A stretch of DNA of 64,000 nucleotides from Bradyrhizobium sp. BTAi1 (GCF_000015165.1 NC_009485.1:5971501-6035500), one strand, 5' to 3'; shown: positions 8,872 through 17,798, numbered from the stretch's first letter. The notes: a model not told the origin generated them from the letters alone. Translations and numbers: made by a program.

Positions 8872-8910
8872 AGGAAAACTCCAGACGACAGCGGCATTGC
8901 AGCACCTATG

Positions 8911-8922
8911 ATTGCATGCAAT
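8911..8922. promoter_or_regulatory. Candidate GntR operator, copy 1 (ATTGCATGCAAT)
   Basis: This perfect 12-bp palindrome lies between the divergent aminotransferase (start 8871) and GntR gene (start 9000). An identical copy is at 9786-9797. FadR/FCD-type GntR dimers bind short palindromes of this kind. Confidence 0.7.
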
Positions 8923-8999
8923 TTTTGACTGCGCAAGGCACATAACGAATTCATATATGAGATCGACCCAATCTGTAATCACCGCTACAATGCTGTGGC

Positions 9000-9764
9000 A
9001 TGAGCTCCATGATTCCCGACATCGAAATGCCCCCCTCTGCCGAGCCAGGCAGCCGCACGACATCAGCGCGGGACGAGACCTCGTTGCATGACGAGATCCT
9101 GGCCAGGCTGCGCGACTACATCGTCGAGGGCCATGTCCCCGACGGCGGGCGGTTGTCCGAGCGGCAGCTCTGCGAGATGTTGGGGGTGTCCCGCACGCCC
9201 TTGCGTGAAGCCCTGAAGGTGCTCGCGGCGGAAGGGCTGGTCGAGCTGCTGCCCAATCGCGGCGCGCGGGTGCGCCCCCTGAGCGCCGCAGACATTCGCG
9301 AATTGTTCGACCTGATGGGCGGCCTGGAGGGTCTTGCCGGACGCCTCGCCTGCGAGAAAATGTCGGATGAAGACATCAAAAATATCGAGCAACTTCATCA
9401 CGATATGTACGGCTTCTACATTCGGCAGGACATGCATGGTTACTTTCATGTGAACCAGCTCATCCATCGCGCGATCGTCGATGCCGCCGCCAATGCGACC
9501 CTTCACGCGACTTATGAGAGCCTCGCCGGACGCATCCGTCGGGTCCGCTTTTCAGCCAATTTCGCCCGCAAGCGCGAACGCTGGAGCGAGGCCATGCGCG
9601 AGCATGAGCAGATCCTCGACGCGTTGCGCCGCCGAGCCGGCAGCGAGCTGTCCGACATCCTCTTCCAGCATTTGCGCAACAAGGGGGCGGCCGCGATCGC
9701 CTACTTTGCCGAGGGGCAGGCCGTCGCCGCCCCACCCGGCGGAAAGCCGGTTGGAGTAGACTAA
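9000..9764 (+). CDS. GntR-family transcriptional regulator, FadR/FCD subfamily
   Basis: The 254-residue protein has an N-terminal winged helix (HDEILARLRDYIVEGHVPDG, then LSERQLCEMLGVSRTPLREA as recognition segment, residues about 28-95) and an all-helical FCD effector domain (about 105-235). FCD domains usually bind a small carboxylate, often with a metal held by Asp/His residues; here DMHGYFHVNQLIHRAIVDAA supplies such residues. It is divergent from one aminotransferase and followed by the dehydrogenase at 9882. Two identical palindromes flank the gene, so it probably controls itself, the aminotransferase and the dehydrogenase in response to a hydroxy- or oxo-acid. Confidence 0.93.
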   Translation: MSSMIPDIEMPPSAEPGSRTTSARDETSLHDEILARLRDYIVEGHVPDGGRLSERQLCEMLGVSRTPLREALKVLAAEGLVELLPNRGARVRPLSAADIRELFDLMGGLEGLAGRLACEKMSDEDIKNIEQLHHDMYGFYIRQDMHGYFHVNQLIHRAIVDAAANATLHATYESLAGRIRRVRFSANFARKRERWSEAMREHEQILDALRRRAGSELSDILFQHLRNKGAAAIAYFAEGQAVAAPPGGKPVGVD

Positions 9765-9785
9765 GGTTGAGAATGGCCTTCTCAA

Positions 9786-9797
9786 ATTGCATGCAAT
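9786..9797. promoter_or_regulatory. Candidate GntR operator, copy 2 (ATTGCATGCAAT)
   Basis: This is identical to the palindrome at 8911-8922. It lies 22 bp after the end of the GntR gene and 84 bp before the chosen start of the FAD/Fe-S dehydrogenase, where it could overlap that gene's promoter. Confidence 0.7.
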
Positions 9798-9881
9798 CTG
9801 GTTGACGGTACGCTGCAAATGATTGACACCGGGCCGAGGCGTGGGGAACCGCGACCAGACCAGGGCCGACCAGGGACCATC

Positions 9882-12836
9882 ATGCCGAACGCCAAAGCCG
9901 GTCCGTCCAGGCTGGAACAGAAGCTCCGCGCCGAGATCACCGGCGACGTCTTTTTCGATCGCTTCAATCGTGGCCGCTACGCCACGGACGCCTCATTTTA
10001 TCAGGTCATCCCGGCCGGCGTGGTCGTGCCACGCACGATGGACGAGGCTTTACGGGCGCTGGCCATCGCCCGCGATGACGGCCGCATCGTCACCCCGCGC
10101 GGCGGCGGCACCTCGCAATGCGGCCAGACGGTCAACGAGGGAATCGTCGTCGACTTTTCCAAGCACCTCAACCGCATCGTCTCGCTTGACGTCGCCGGGC
10201 GGACCTGCGTGGTCGAGCCGGGCATCGTGCTCGATGACCTCAATCGCCAGCTGAAGACGCATGGCCTGTGGTTTCCCGTGGACGTCTCCACGGCATCGCG
10301 CGCCACGATCGGCGGCATGGCCGGCAACAATTCCTGCGGCGGCCGCTCGCTGCGCTACGGCACGATGCGCGACAACACCATCGCCATCGACGCCGCGCTG
10401 GCCGACGGCACGCAGGCGCGTTTCGCCGAGGTGCCGCGCGACCTCGCCGACGTGAACGCGCCGGACAAGGCCCGCGCCCTGTTTCGTGACATGCTGGCGC
10501 TCGGCGAGCGTGAGGCGGCCGAGATCGGCGACAGATTTCCCAAGGTGCAGCGCCGCGTCGGCGGCTACAATCTCGACGCGCTGACGCCGCGCAACGCCGC
10601 CAACAATCTCGCCCATCTCCTTGTCGGCTCCGAAGGCACGTTGGCCTTCTCCACCCGGATCGAGCTGAAGCTGTGGCCGCTCATCCGAAACAAGGTGCTC
10701 GGCGTCTGCCATTTCGGCAGCTTCTATGAGGCGATGGACGCGGCCCAGCATCTGGTCAAGCTGAAGCCGATCGCGGTCGAGCTGGTCGACCGCACCATGA
10801 TCGGGCTCGGCCGCGACATCGCAATGTTCCAGCCGGTGATTGCGGCGGCCGTGCGCGGCGATCCCGATGCGATCCTGGTGGTGGAGTTCGCCGAGGAGAC
10901 TGTCGACGCGAACCTCGCCAAGCTGAAGCTGCTCTCCGAGCTGATGGGCGATCTCGGCTTCTCCTGGACCAACGAACCGCGCAAATGGGGCGGCGTGGTC
11001 GAGATATCGGAGCCTGCCCTGCAGACGGCCGTCGCCGACTTCCGCGCCGCCGGCCTCAACGTGATGATGTCGATGAAGGAGGCCGGAAAGCCGGTGTCCT
11101 TCGTCGAGGACTGCGCGGTGCCGCTGCCGCATCTTGCCGACTACACCGCGCGCCTCAATGAGGTCTTCGCCAGACACGGCACCCGCGGCACGATGTATGC
11201 GCACGCCTCCGAAGGCTGCCTGCACGTCCGCCCCGTCCTGAATTTGAAGCTGGAGAAGGACGTCAAGGCGATGCGCGCCATCGCCGAGGAAGCCTTCGCC
11301 ATGGTGCGCGAGTACAAGGGCTCGCATTCCGGCGAGCATGGCGACGGCATCGTGCGCTCGGAATTCCACGAACAGATGTTCGGCAGTCGTATTGTCGCCG
11401 ACTTCGAGGAAGTGAAGCAGCGCTTCGACCCGGCGAACGTGCTCAACCCCGGCCGCATCGTCGATCCGCCCAGAATGGACGATCGCTCGCTGTTCCGCTA
11501 TCCGCCGGATTATCGCATCGACGACATCAAGACCGTGCTCGACTGGTCGGCCTATCCCGGCGCTGCCGGCGGCTTCCAGGGCGCGGTCGAGATGTGCAAC
11601 AACAACGGCGCCTGCCGCAAGCTCGACGGCGGCGTGATGTGCCCGTCCTATCGCGCCACCCGCAACGAGAAGGATGTCACGCGCGGCCGCGCCAACACGC
11701 TGCGGCTCGCGATCTCCGGCCAGCTCGGTCCAGGCGCGCTGTCGTCGGACGAGATGATGGAGACGCTGAAGCTCTGCGTCTCCTGCAAGGCCTGCCGCCG
11801 CGAGTGCCCGACCGGCGTCGACATGGCCAAGATGAAGATCGAGGTGCTGGCGGCACGGGCGACCAGCCATGGCCTCATCTTGCGTGACCGGATCGTCGCT
11901 TATCTTCCGCGCTATGCTGATCTCGCTGCACGCTTCGCACCGCTCGCGAACCTGCGCAATCACAGCGCACCGCTGCGCGCGCTGATGGAGCGCGTCGCCG
12001 GCATCAGCGCCAAGCGCAAGCTGCCGGCGTTCCGCAGCGACACGTTCCGCGTCGACGCCGAGGCGTTCGGCCCCGAGAACGGCCGCGAAGTCGTGCTGTT
12101 CGGCGACACCTTCAACCGCATCTATGAGCGCGAGAATCTCGACGCCGCGCTGCGCGTGCTGATCGCCGGGGGGTACCGCGTCTATGTGCCGAGGCCGGTC
12201 GATGGCGGCCGCGCGCTGTGCTGCGGCCGCACCTTCCTCTCCGCCGGGCTCGTCGATGAAGCCAAGTCCGAGTTGCAGCGGCTGGTCGAGACCTACGCGC
12301 CGTTCGCCGCCCGCGGCGTGCCGATCATCGGCCTGGAGCCGAGCTGTCTTCTCACGCTGCGCGACGAGCTGCTGTCGCTGCGCAGCGACGCCAAAGCCCG
12401 GACGATCAGCGCGCATGCGCTGCTGCTGGAGGAGTTTCTGGCGCGCGAGGCGGAGAGCGGCCGGCTGGCACTGCCGCTCGGTCCCCTGCCCGGCAAAGCG
12501 CTGCTGCATGGCCATTGCCACCAGAAATCCTTCGCCGCTTTCAAACCGGTCGAACAGGTGCTGCGGCTGATCCCCGAGCTCGAGGTCGAGACGATCGAAT
12601 CCTCCTGCTGCGGCATGGCCGGCGCGTTCGGCTATGGCGCGGACACCTACGAAGTGTCGCTGCAGATGGCGGAAGCCTCATTGCTGCCGGCTGTTCGCAA
12701 AGCTGATAGCACGACCTTCATCGTTGCCGACGGCACCTCCTGCCGTCACCAGATTCAGGACGGCGCGGCCCGCGGCGCCGTGCACGCTGCGCAACTCCTG
12801 GCGATGAGCCTGGAGCGTACGCAGGCATCTCAGTAG
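9882..12836 (+). CDS. FAD/4Fe-4S 2-hydroxyacid dehydrogenase, YdiJ-like (GlcD-GlcF fusion type)
   Basis: The 984-residue protein joins an FAD-binding oxidase domain (PRGGGTSQCGQTVNEG, GGMAGNNSCGGRSLRYGT; C-terminal cap with GSHSGEHGDGIVRSEF) to an iron-sulfur part (LCVSCKACRRECPTG near residue 631, further Cys near 569) and two CCG-type cysteine-rich modules (CCGRTF near 779, ESSCCGMAG near 907). This is the architecture of E. coli YdiJ, a D-2-hydroxyglutarate dehydrogenase, and of fused glycolate/D-lactate oxidases; electrons would go to the quinone pool or an electron carrier. I chose ATG 9882, with an AGGGA site, over an ATG at 9819 that would lie almost on the operator. Its 2-oxo product could feed the two adjacent aminotransferases. 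Confidence 0.9.
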   Translation: MPNAKAGPSRLEQKLRAEITGDVFFDRFNRGRYATDASFYQVIPAGVVVPRTMDEALRALAIARDDGRIVTPRGGGTSQCGQTVNEGIVVDFSKHLNRIVSLDVAGRTCVVEPGIVLDDLNRQLKTHGLWFPVDVSTASRATIGGMAGNNSCGGRSLRYGTMRDNTIAIDAALADGTQARFAEVPRDLADVNAPDKARALFRDMLALGEREAAEIGDRFPKVQRRVGGYNLDALTPRNAANNLAHLLVGSEGTLAFSTRIELKLWPLIRNKVLGVCHFGSFYEAMDAAQHLVKLKPIAVELVDRTMIGLGRDIAMFQPVIAAAVRGDPDAILVVEFAEETVDANLAKLKLLSELMGDLGFSWTNEPRKWGGVVEISEPALQTAVADFRAAGLNVMMSMKEAGKPVSFVEDCAVPLPHLADYTARLNEVFARHGTRGTMYAHASEGCLHVRPVLNLKLEKDVKAMRAIAEEAFAMVREYKGSHSGEHGDGIVRSEFHEQMFGSRIVADFEEVKQRFDPANVLNPGRIVDPPRMDDRSLFRYPPDYRIDDIKTVLDWSAYPGAAGGFQGAVEMCNNNGACRKLDGGVMCPSYRATRNEKDVTRGRANTLRLAISGQLGPGALSSDEMMETLKLCVSCKACRRECPTGVDMAKMKIEVLAARATSHGLILRDRIVAYLPRYADLAARFAPLANLRNHSAPLRALMERVAGISAKRKLPAFRSDTFRVDAEAFGPENGREVVLFGDTFNRIYERENLDAALRVLIAGGYRVYVPRPVDGGRALCCGRTFLSAGLVDEAKSELQRLVETYAPFAARGVPIIGLEPSCLLTLRDELLSLRSDAKARTISAHALLLEEFLAREAESGRLALPLGPLPGKALLHGHCHQKSFAAFKPVEQVLRLIPELEVETIESSCCGMAGAFGYGADTYEVSLQMAEASLLPAVRKADSTTFIVADGTSCRHQIQDGAARGAVHAAQLLAMSLERTQASQ

Positions 12837-12875
12837 CTCCCGAGACTGGAAGCCGCAGAGCATGATCTCACTGTC

Positions 12876-12988
12876 GTCATTGCGAGGAGCGAAGCGACGA
12901 CTTGTCCGCCATAGCCCGGAGGGTGACGGCGGAAGCAATCCAGATCTTTTCTTTCGCCCAGGATTGCTTTGCTTCGCTCGCAATGACG
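12876..12988. repeat. Dispersed palindromic repeat
   Basis: GTCATTGCGAGGAGCGAAGCG at the left and GCTTCGCTCGCAATGAC at the right form the ends of a large imperfect palindrome. It is the same family as 3682-3756 and fills the gap between the dehydrogenase and the GlcG-like gene. Confidence 0.75.
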
Positions 12989-13033
12989 GATGATAAAGCC
13001 GACTATTCATCACAAATCACAAAGGACACCGAT

Positions 13034-13462
13034 ATGGCCGATCTCACGCTCGACACTGCCCGCAAGATCCTCGACGCGACGCTGGCCAAGGGGATCGAGA
13101 AGAAGCTGAAGCCGCTCGCCGTAATCGTGCTGGACGCGCGCGGCTGCCTGAAGGCCGCCGCAGCGCAGGATGGCACCAGCCTGATGCGGGCCGAGGTCGC
13201 ACATGGCAAGGCCTATGGCGCGCTGGCGCTCGGTCTCGGTTCGCGCGCGCTGTTCCAGCGTGCCCAGGAGCAGGCCTATTTCATCGATGCCGTGAACACG
13301 CTGGCGCAGGGCCGTATGGTGCCGGTACCCGGCGGCGTGCTGATCATGGACGGCACCACTTTGCTCGGCGCGGTCGGCGTCTCCGGCGACACCAGCGACA
13401 ATGACGAGATCTGCGCCATCGCCGGCATCGAGGCCGCCGGCCTCAAGCCGAATGCGGGCTGA
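13034..13462 (+). CDS. GlcG/HbpS-family protein
   Basis: The 142-residue protein has the GlcG/HbpS (DUF336) pattern: LDTARKILDATLAKGIEKKLKPLAVIVLDARG at the N-terminus and PVPGGVLIMDGTTLLGAVGVSGDTSDNDE near the C-terminus. The family is often found next to glycolate/2-hydroxyacid oxidases, as here; members include heme- or small-molecule-binding proteins of uncertain role. The start at 13034 has AAAGGA ahead of it; an open frame continues upstream into the repeat and is not used. It lies about 200 bp after the dehydrogenase, on the same strand, with a palindromic repeat between them. Confidence 0.85.
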   Translation: MADLTLDTARKILDATLAKGIEKKLKPLAVIVLDARGCLKAAAAQDGTSLMRAEVAHGKAYGALALGLGSRALFQRAQEQAYFIDAVNTLAQGRMVPVPGGVLIMDGTTLLGAVGVSGDTSDNDEICAIAGIEAAGLKPNAG

Positions 13463-13528
13463 GCCTCCTCGTCCTCTTGGCAACCTTTCCGGCGATCGCG
13501 GCTTCCTTGGTGATCTCACCGAGGAGGC
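13463..13528 (+). promoter_or_regulatory. Inverted repeat masking the ribosome-binding site of the 44-codon ORF
   Basis: GCCTCCTCG (13463-13471) is the exact reverse complement of CGAGGAGGC (13520-13528), which contains the Shine-Dalgarno sequence of the ORF at 13532. A shorter hairpin (GGTGATCTCACC) lies just before it and would compete. This could be a translational control element, or chance complementarity of a purine-rich site. Confidence 0.35.
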
Positions 13529-13531
13529 CAC

Positions 13532-13666
13532 ATGTCCCAGATTCCGCTGCCGGCATCGGCGCTCGCCAAGACCATGACGCCGATAGGCGCACTGGCCGAG
13601 CTCGCGCGAGACTTCGACACCGTTGTAGTTCCCGACGACAGGCGCCACCACATGCGGCCGGGCTGA
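13532..13666 (+). CDS. Small hypothetical protein, 44 aa
   Basis: ATG at 13532 follows an almost perfect ribosome-binding site (GAGGAGG, 13521-13527). The frame ends at TGA 13664-13666. The product (MSQIPLPASALAKTMTPIGA...) has no clear hydrophobic segment and ends with a basic His/Arg tail (DDRRHHMRPG). It follows the GlcG-like gene and precedes an SDR gene on the same strand. I recognise no family; the main support is the strong ribosome-binding site. Confidence 0.45.
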   Translation: MSQIPLPASALAKTMTPIGALAELARDFDTVVVPDDRRHHMRPG

Positions 13667-13772
13667 CCGCGGCGCAGGAGCTTACCAAGGATTCATCAGC
13701 GCGGTTCTCCCCGCCCGAAACATTGCCGGCGGCCGCACGTTTGTACAACGGGGGCGCGTGGAGAACCCGGAC

Positions 13773-14774
13773 ATGCCTCGCAGACGAGCTCGCACGATCA
13801 TCATCACCGGCGCCTCCGCCGGTGTCGGCCGCGCCATCGCCAAGCGCTTCGGCGAGGCTGGCGACCGCGTCGGTCTGCTCGCACGCGACGAGGAGGCGCT
13901 TCGCGGCGTTCAGCGCGAGCTGCAGGGGCGCTTTGCGCATGCCGAATACGAGGCCGTCGATGTCGCCGACGCGCCGGCGCTGTTCGAGGCCGCCGAGCGG
14001 CTCGAGCAGCGTCTCGGTCCGGTCGACATCTGGATCAACGACGCCATGGAGACCGTGTTCTCGACGGTGGCCGACATCACGCCGGAGGAGTTCCACCGCG
14101 TCACCGAGGTGACCTATCTCGGCTTCGTGCACGGCACCATGGCGGCGCTGCGGTCGATGCGCCGGCGCGGCGAAGGCCGGATCATCCAGATCGGCTCGGC
14201 GCTCGCCTATCGCGGAATTCCGCTGCAGGCGGCCTATTGCGGCGCCAAGCACGCGATCCGCGGCTTCACCGACTCGCTGCGCGCCGAACTGATGCATGAG
14301 CGGTCGCGCATCACGCTCTGCATGGTCGATCTGCCCGCAGTGAACACGCCGCAATTCGACTGGGCCCGCGCCCACCTCGCACATACGCCGCGGCCGATGG
14401 GCCGGCCCGTGGAACCGGAGGTGATCGCGGACGCCGTCCACCGCGTCGCCGACGGCAGCTTCCGCGAATATTGGATCGGCTGGCCGACACTGCTCACGAT
14501 CCTCGGCAACGCCGTCGCGCCGGCACTGCTCGACCGCTATCTTGCCGCCAAGGCGATCGCCGGGCAGCAGACCGATGTCCCGCTGGTGCCCGACCGCCCC
14601 GATAACCTCGACCAACCCGTGACGCGCCTGCATCGCACGCGTGGCTCGTTCAGCCAGGGCGCAGCGCAGCAGGCCATGCTCATCCCGGGCGACGTGGCAC
14701 GCGCGGCGACCGTCGCCATCGGGGCCGCGATCTTCTTTGCCTTGGGGGCGACGATGAGCCGGCGGTGGCGCTAG
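13773..14774 (+). CDS. Short-chain dehydrogenase/reductase with C-terminal membrane tail
   Basis: The 333-residue protein starts with the NAD(P)-binding motif TGASAGVGRAIA and has the active-site group S...Y-x3-K (IGSALAYRGIPLQAAYCGAKHA). The usual NNAG motif is changed to WINDAME. Beyond the ordinary SDR core of about 250 residues there is an extension with a hydrophobic end (AATVAIGAAIFFALGATMSRRWR), probably a C-terminal membrane anchor. I prefer ATG 13773 with GGAG at good spacing; an in-frame GTG lies five codons upstream. Membrane-tailed SDRs of this type are common in rhizobia with unknown substrates. Confidence 0.87.
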   Translation: MPRRRARTIIITGASAGVGRAIAKRFGEAGDRVGLLARDEEALRGVQRELQGRFAHAEYEAVDVADAPALFEAAERLEQRLGPVDIWINDAMETVFSTVADITPEEFHRVTEVTYLGFVHGTMAALRSMRRRGEGRIIQIGSALAYRGIPLQAAYCGAKHAIRGFTDSLRAELMHERSRITLCMVDLPAVNTPQFDWARAHLAHTPRPMGRPVEPEVIADAVHRVADGSFREYWIGWPTLLTILGNAVAPALLDRYLAAKAIAGQQTDVPLVPDRPDNLDQPVTRLHRTRGSFSQGAAQQAMLIPGDVARAATVAIGAAIFFALGATMSRRWR

Positions 14775-14862
14775 GCCGCAGGCCACGAGGCCGCTCTTGC
14801 ACCACGCCAGCGAGATGCGCTTCTCTGCACTGCGACTTCCAATACAGGTCCGGAGCGCCTCC

Positions 14863-15225
14863 ATGACCATCGAGAGCATTAGCGCGATCACCATCGCCAC
14901 CCACGACATGGCCCGCGCGGTCGCCTTCTATCGGTCGCTCGGATTCGACGACATTCCGTATGGCGGCGGCGACGCCCCGTTCACGACCTTCCGCGTCGGT
15001 ACGGGCTATCTCAACCTGATCGCCATGCCTGAGGACAAACAATGGAGCTGGTGGGGCCGCATCATCTTCCACGTCGCGGATGTCGACGCCGTTTACGCGA
15101 AGGCGCTGGCCGCTGGTTTTGCGCCATCGACCACCCCGCGTGACGCCGAATGGGGCGAGCGCTACTTCCACCTCACCGATCCCGACGGCCATGAGCTGAG
15201 CTTCGCGCGGCCGCTCGGGCGCTGA
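14863..15225 (+). CDS. Glyoxalase/bleomycin-resistance fold (VOC) protein
   Basis: The 120-residue protein shows a single VOC module: ISAITIATHDMARAVAFYRSLGFD at the start and ERYFHLTDPDGHELSFARPL at the end. The His and the final Glu of HEL are at usual metal-ligand positions. The family covers dioxygenases, glyoxalases and antibiotic-binding proteins, so no substrate is assigned. The start at 14863 is supported by GGAG upstream and by the family N-terminus. It ends one base before the convergent GNAT gene. Confidence 0.85.
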   Translation: MTIESISAITIATHDMARAVAFYRSLGFDDIPYGGGDAPFTTFRVGTGYLNLIAMPEDKQWSWWGRIIFHVADVDAVYAKALAAGFAPSTTPRDAEWGERYFHLTDPDGHELSFARPLGR

Positions 15226-15226
15226 G

Positions 15227-16099
15227 CTAGCCGAGCTCGAATGTGGTGATGCCGAATACGCGCTCGATCCGTAGCGGCGGGATCGGCCCGGTGTACGTGC
15301 GCGCGGTTTCGAACACCGGCTTGAGGCCGAGGCTCTCGGCGAGCGCCAAAGCCGCCGGATTGATCGCCGGCACGTCGAGGAACACCTCGGAGTCGCCGGC
15401 TGCGCTCAGCAGCGCTGCGACCATGGTCTCGGCATCCTCGCGCCTCTCGGCCACCAGCGGACCGATCTTGGAGCCGGCGCGACATGGACGGATCACGCCC
15501 CAAGCGGCCAGCGCGCCATCGCGGATCAGCGCCCGGCCGACATGACCGGGCGCGTCGATCCAGGCCCGCAGGAATGCACGGCGTGGGGCGGGAAACACAG
15601 TCGCATCTGACGCTTCGATGTCGGCCAACGGCACATCGCTCAGGGCGACGATCCGTGATGAGCCCCCTGGTGGCGGCAGGGCGACAGGTCGCCCACCATA
15701 GCGGATATTGGCATGCGCATAGCTGAAGCCGGATGTCCGGTAGTTGTCCTGCTGCGCCACCACGCCGTCGAGCCCAACAACACGCGATCCCGCATGCGCC
15801 ATCGCCGCCTGCCAGAGCCGCAAGCCGTAGCCGCGCCCGCGCAGCTCGGGGCGGACGATGTAGAAACCGAGAAAGGCGAAGCGATCGTCATAGTTGACGC
15901 AGGACACCGTCGCGACCGGCACGCCGTCGCGCTCGGCCACGAGAAAGCCATCGGGATCGACCACCGCGAAACAGGCCGCATCCGACAAACCAGGATTCCA
16001 GCCCTCGGCCGCCGCCCAGTCGACGGCCAGCGGAATCTCATCGGCATGCATCGGCCGGATGGTGAGACCATCGGTTGCACGGGTGTGGGAAGCCCTCAT
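15227..16099 (-). CDS. GNAT-family N-acetyltransferase with C-terminal second domain
   Basis: The first 130 residues form a GNAT domain (LTIRPMHADEIPLAVDWAAAEGWNPG, then FYIVRPELRGRGYGLRLWQAAMAHA with the acetyl-CoA loop RGRGYG). The C-terminal 150 residues resemble the extra domain often found in bacterial acetyltransferases of this type (LIRDGALAAWGVIRPCRAGSKIGPLVAE). Substrate unknown. It is convergent with the VOC gene and 109 bp downstream of a crotonase gene on the same strand. Confidence 0.85.
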   Translation of the reverse strand: MRASHTRATDGLTIRPMHADEIPLAVDWAAAEGWNPGLSDAACFAVVDPDGFLVAERDGVPVATVSCVNYDDRFAFLGFYIVRPELRGRGYGLRLWQAAMAHAGSRVVGLDGVVAQQDNYRTSGFSYAHANIRYGGRPVALPPPGGSSRIVALSDVPLADIEASDATVFPAPRRAFLRAWIDAPGHVGRALIRDGALAAWGVIRPCRAGSKIGPLVAERREDAETMVAALLSAAGDSEVFLDVPAINPAALALAESLGLKPVFETARTYTGPIPPLRIERVFGITTFELG

Positions 16100-16208
16100 A
16101 CGTCCATCCCAAATCCACGAACGCGTTTGCGCATCATGGATGCTCCGCCTTCGCGGAGCATGACAGCGACAACAACCGAGCAGCCGTCAAACGTCCAACG
16201 GCGGCGGG

Positions 16209-16988
16209 CTACTTGCCCGGCCACACCGGCTTGCGCTTCTCGGCGAACGCCTTCAAGCCTTCCTTGGCATCCTCGGTCATCGCGAGCAGCGCGATTTGGC
16301 TTTCGAGATAGGCGATGGATTCGTCGAACGACATCGACGCGATCGCGCGCATCGCGTATTTGCCGCGTCGGATGGCGGTCGGTGATTTGTCGACGAGACG
16401 GCCGATCAGCCAATCGATCTTGGCATCGAGCTCGGCGGCCGGAACGACGTGGTTGAGCAGCCCTGCCGCCTGCGCCGCTTTGGCGTCGAACGGCTCGCCC
16501 GTCAGAGCCCATTCATTGACGAGCCGGGGCGGCGCGATGCTCTGCAACAGGCTCAGCACCTGCATCGGGAACACACCAACCTTCACCTCCGGCAGGCCGA
16601 AGATCACGTGGTCGGCTGCGACCGCCATGTCGGTCATGCACAACAACCCCATGCCACCGGCCATGCAGACGCCGCCGACCCGCGCGATCGCGGGCTTGGT
16701 GGCGTTTTGCGACAGCCTGAGCAGATCGGCGTAGTCGACATTGGGCCGCGAGAAATCCATCGCAAAGGCCGCACCGGAGTTCTGCAGGTCGGCGCCGGCG
16801 CAGAACGCCTTGTCCCCTGCCCCCGTCAGCACGATCACGCGCACGTCCGGATCGTCATGCGCCTGGCGGTAGCCGCGCGAGATGCCCGCGATGACGTCGC
16901 CATTGAGGGCGTTGCGCTTCTCGGGCCGGTTGATGGTGATCCAGAGGGCCTGGCCGCGCTTGTCGAGAATCACGCTATCGTCGGTCAT
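16209..16988 (-). CDS. Enoyl-CoA hydratase/isomerase family protein
   Basis: The 259-residue crotonase-fold protein has LWITINRPEKRNALNGDV, the oxyanion segment KAFCAGADLQN and the loop GGVCMAGGMGLLCMTDM. The second catalytic glutamate is present (GLPEVKVGVFP), while the first (after GG) is replaced by Gly/Leu. One-glutamate members are often isomerases or hydratases of branched or aromatic acyl-CoA. ATG 16988 gives the family N-terminus (MTDDSVILDKRGQALW); 20 further codons are open upstream but look unlike the family. Confidence 0.88.
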   Translation of the reverse strand: MTDDSVILDKRGQALWITINRPEKRNALNGDVIAGISRGYRQAHDDPDVRVIVLTGAGDKAFCAGADLQNSGAAFAMDFSRPNVDYADLLRLSQNATKPAIARVGGVCMAGGMGLLCMTDMAVAADHVIFGLPEVKVGVFPMQVLSLLQSIAPPRLVNEWALTGEPFDAKAAQAAGLLNHVVPAAELDAKIDWLIGRLVDKSPTAIRRGKYAMRAIASMSFDESIAYLESQIALLAMTEDAKEGLKAFAEKRKPVWPGK

Positions 16989-17060
16989 CGCCTTGCCTGT
17001 CGCTTGCTGTCGGATGCGAGATTGTCGCGGGATAGCTGGGAGGGGCAAGGAAAACTTGCG

Positions 17061-17798
17061 TCAAGAGGCCGCGCGGCGGCCGATCTCGGCGATGACACCG
17101 CGCAAGAGCGGACGCGCCGGCTCGAACTGGCCATTGCGTAGGAACGCGATCGTCTGCCGGATCGATGTCGGATGCACCAAGAGGCCCATATGCGAGGCCT
17201 TCACCGTCGTGTAGTCCGTCATCTCAGCAAGCTTGCAGCTCTCGACCGACACGCGGCCGTCATTGGGCCATGGCAGCACGAACAGCGCCGCGATCGGGTC
17301 GAGAAAGCGGTTCCCGGCGATGACGCCGATCTCGTAATCGGGCGGCGGCAGCGATGTGAGCGTGATGTGCTTGGTGGTCACCAGTTGCAGGCCGGCGGGA
17401 CCGAAATAAGCGCGATAGAGCCCGACATTCTGTAGCCGGTCCGCGAGCTCGCTGCCGCCATTGGGCGTGCCCAGCATGACGACGCGGCCAAGCCGCGACG
17501 GCCGATGATGCGCGATCATAACCCGCGCCAGCAGCCCACCCATCGAATGGGTCACGAAGTGGATCGGGCCGTCGATTCCTGTCGCAAAGGCGGCAATGGC
17601 CGGATGGATATCCTCGGCGAGACGCTCGAGCGGCTTCTTGCGGCTCTCATAGTCGAGGTTCAGCGTGGCAAATCCCGCGCGCTGCAGCCGCCGCTCCAGC
17701 GGGCGCAGCATCAATGAGCGGCCGGCGATGCCATGCAGCAGGACGACCCCCGCGTCGCGGGGGCCATGCTGTTGGCGAGATCGGCGCAGCGATGCCAT
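17061..17798 (-). CDS. Alpha/beta-hydrolase (lipase/esterase-like)
   Basis: The 245-residue protein has an oxyanion motif VVLLHGIAGRS and a nucleophile elbow HFVTHSMGGLLAR, in which the first glycine of GxSxG is Thr. A histidine in KASHMGLLVHP near the C-terminus could complete the triad. It probably acts on lipids or esters; no signal peptide is seen. The ATG at 17798 overlaps the stop of the aas-like gene (TGATG), so the two are translationally coupled and may act on the same fatty acyl pool. Confidence 0.85.
   Translation of the reverse strand: MASLRRSRQQHGPRDAGVVLLHGIAGRSLMLRPLERRLQRAGFATLNLDYESRKKPLERLAEDIHPAIAAFATGIDGPIHFVTHSMGGLLARVMIAHHRPSRLGRVVMLGTPNGGSELADRLQNVGLYRAYFGPAGLQLVTTKHITLTSLPPPDYEIGVIAGNRFLDPIAALFVLPWPNDGRVSVESCKLAEMTDYTTVKASHMGLLVHPTSIRQTIAFLRNGQFEPARPLLRGVIAEIGRRAAS

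Noticed and set aside
10050..12521. Very long open frame (823 codons) on the minus strand opposite the FAD/Fe-S dehydrogenase
   Set aside because: It is an antisense frame caused by high GC content and codon bias; composition is His/Gln/Arg/Leu-rich with no domain, while the plus strand encodes a clear multi-motif enzyme.
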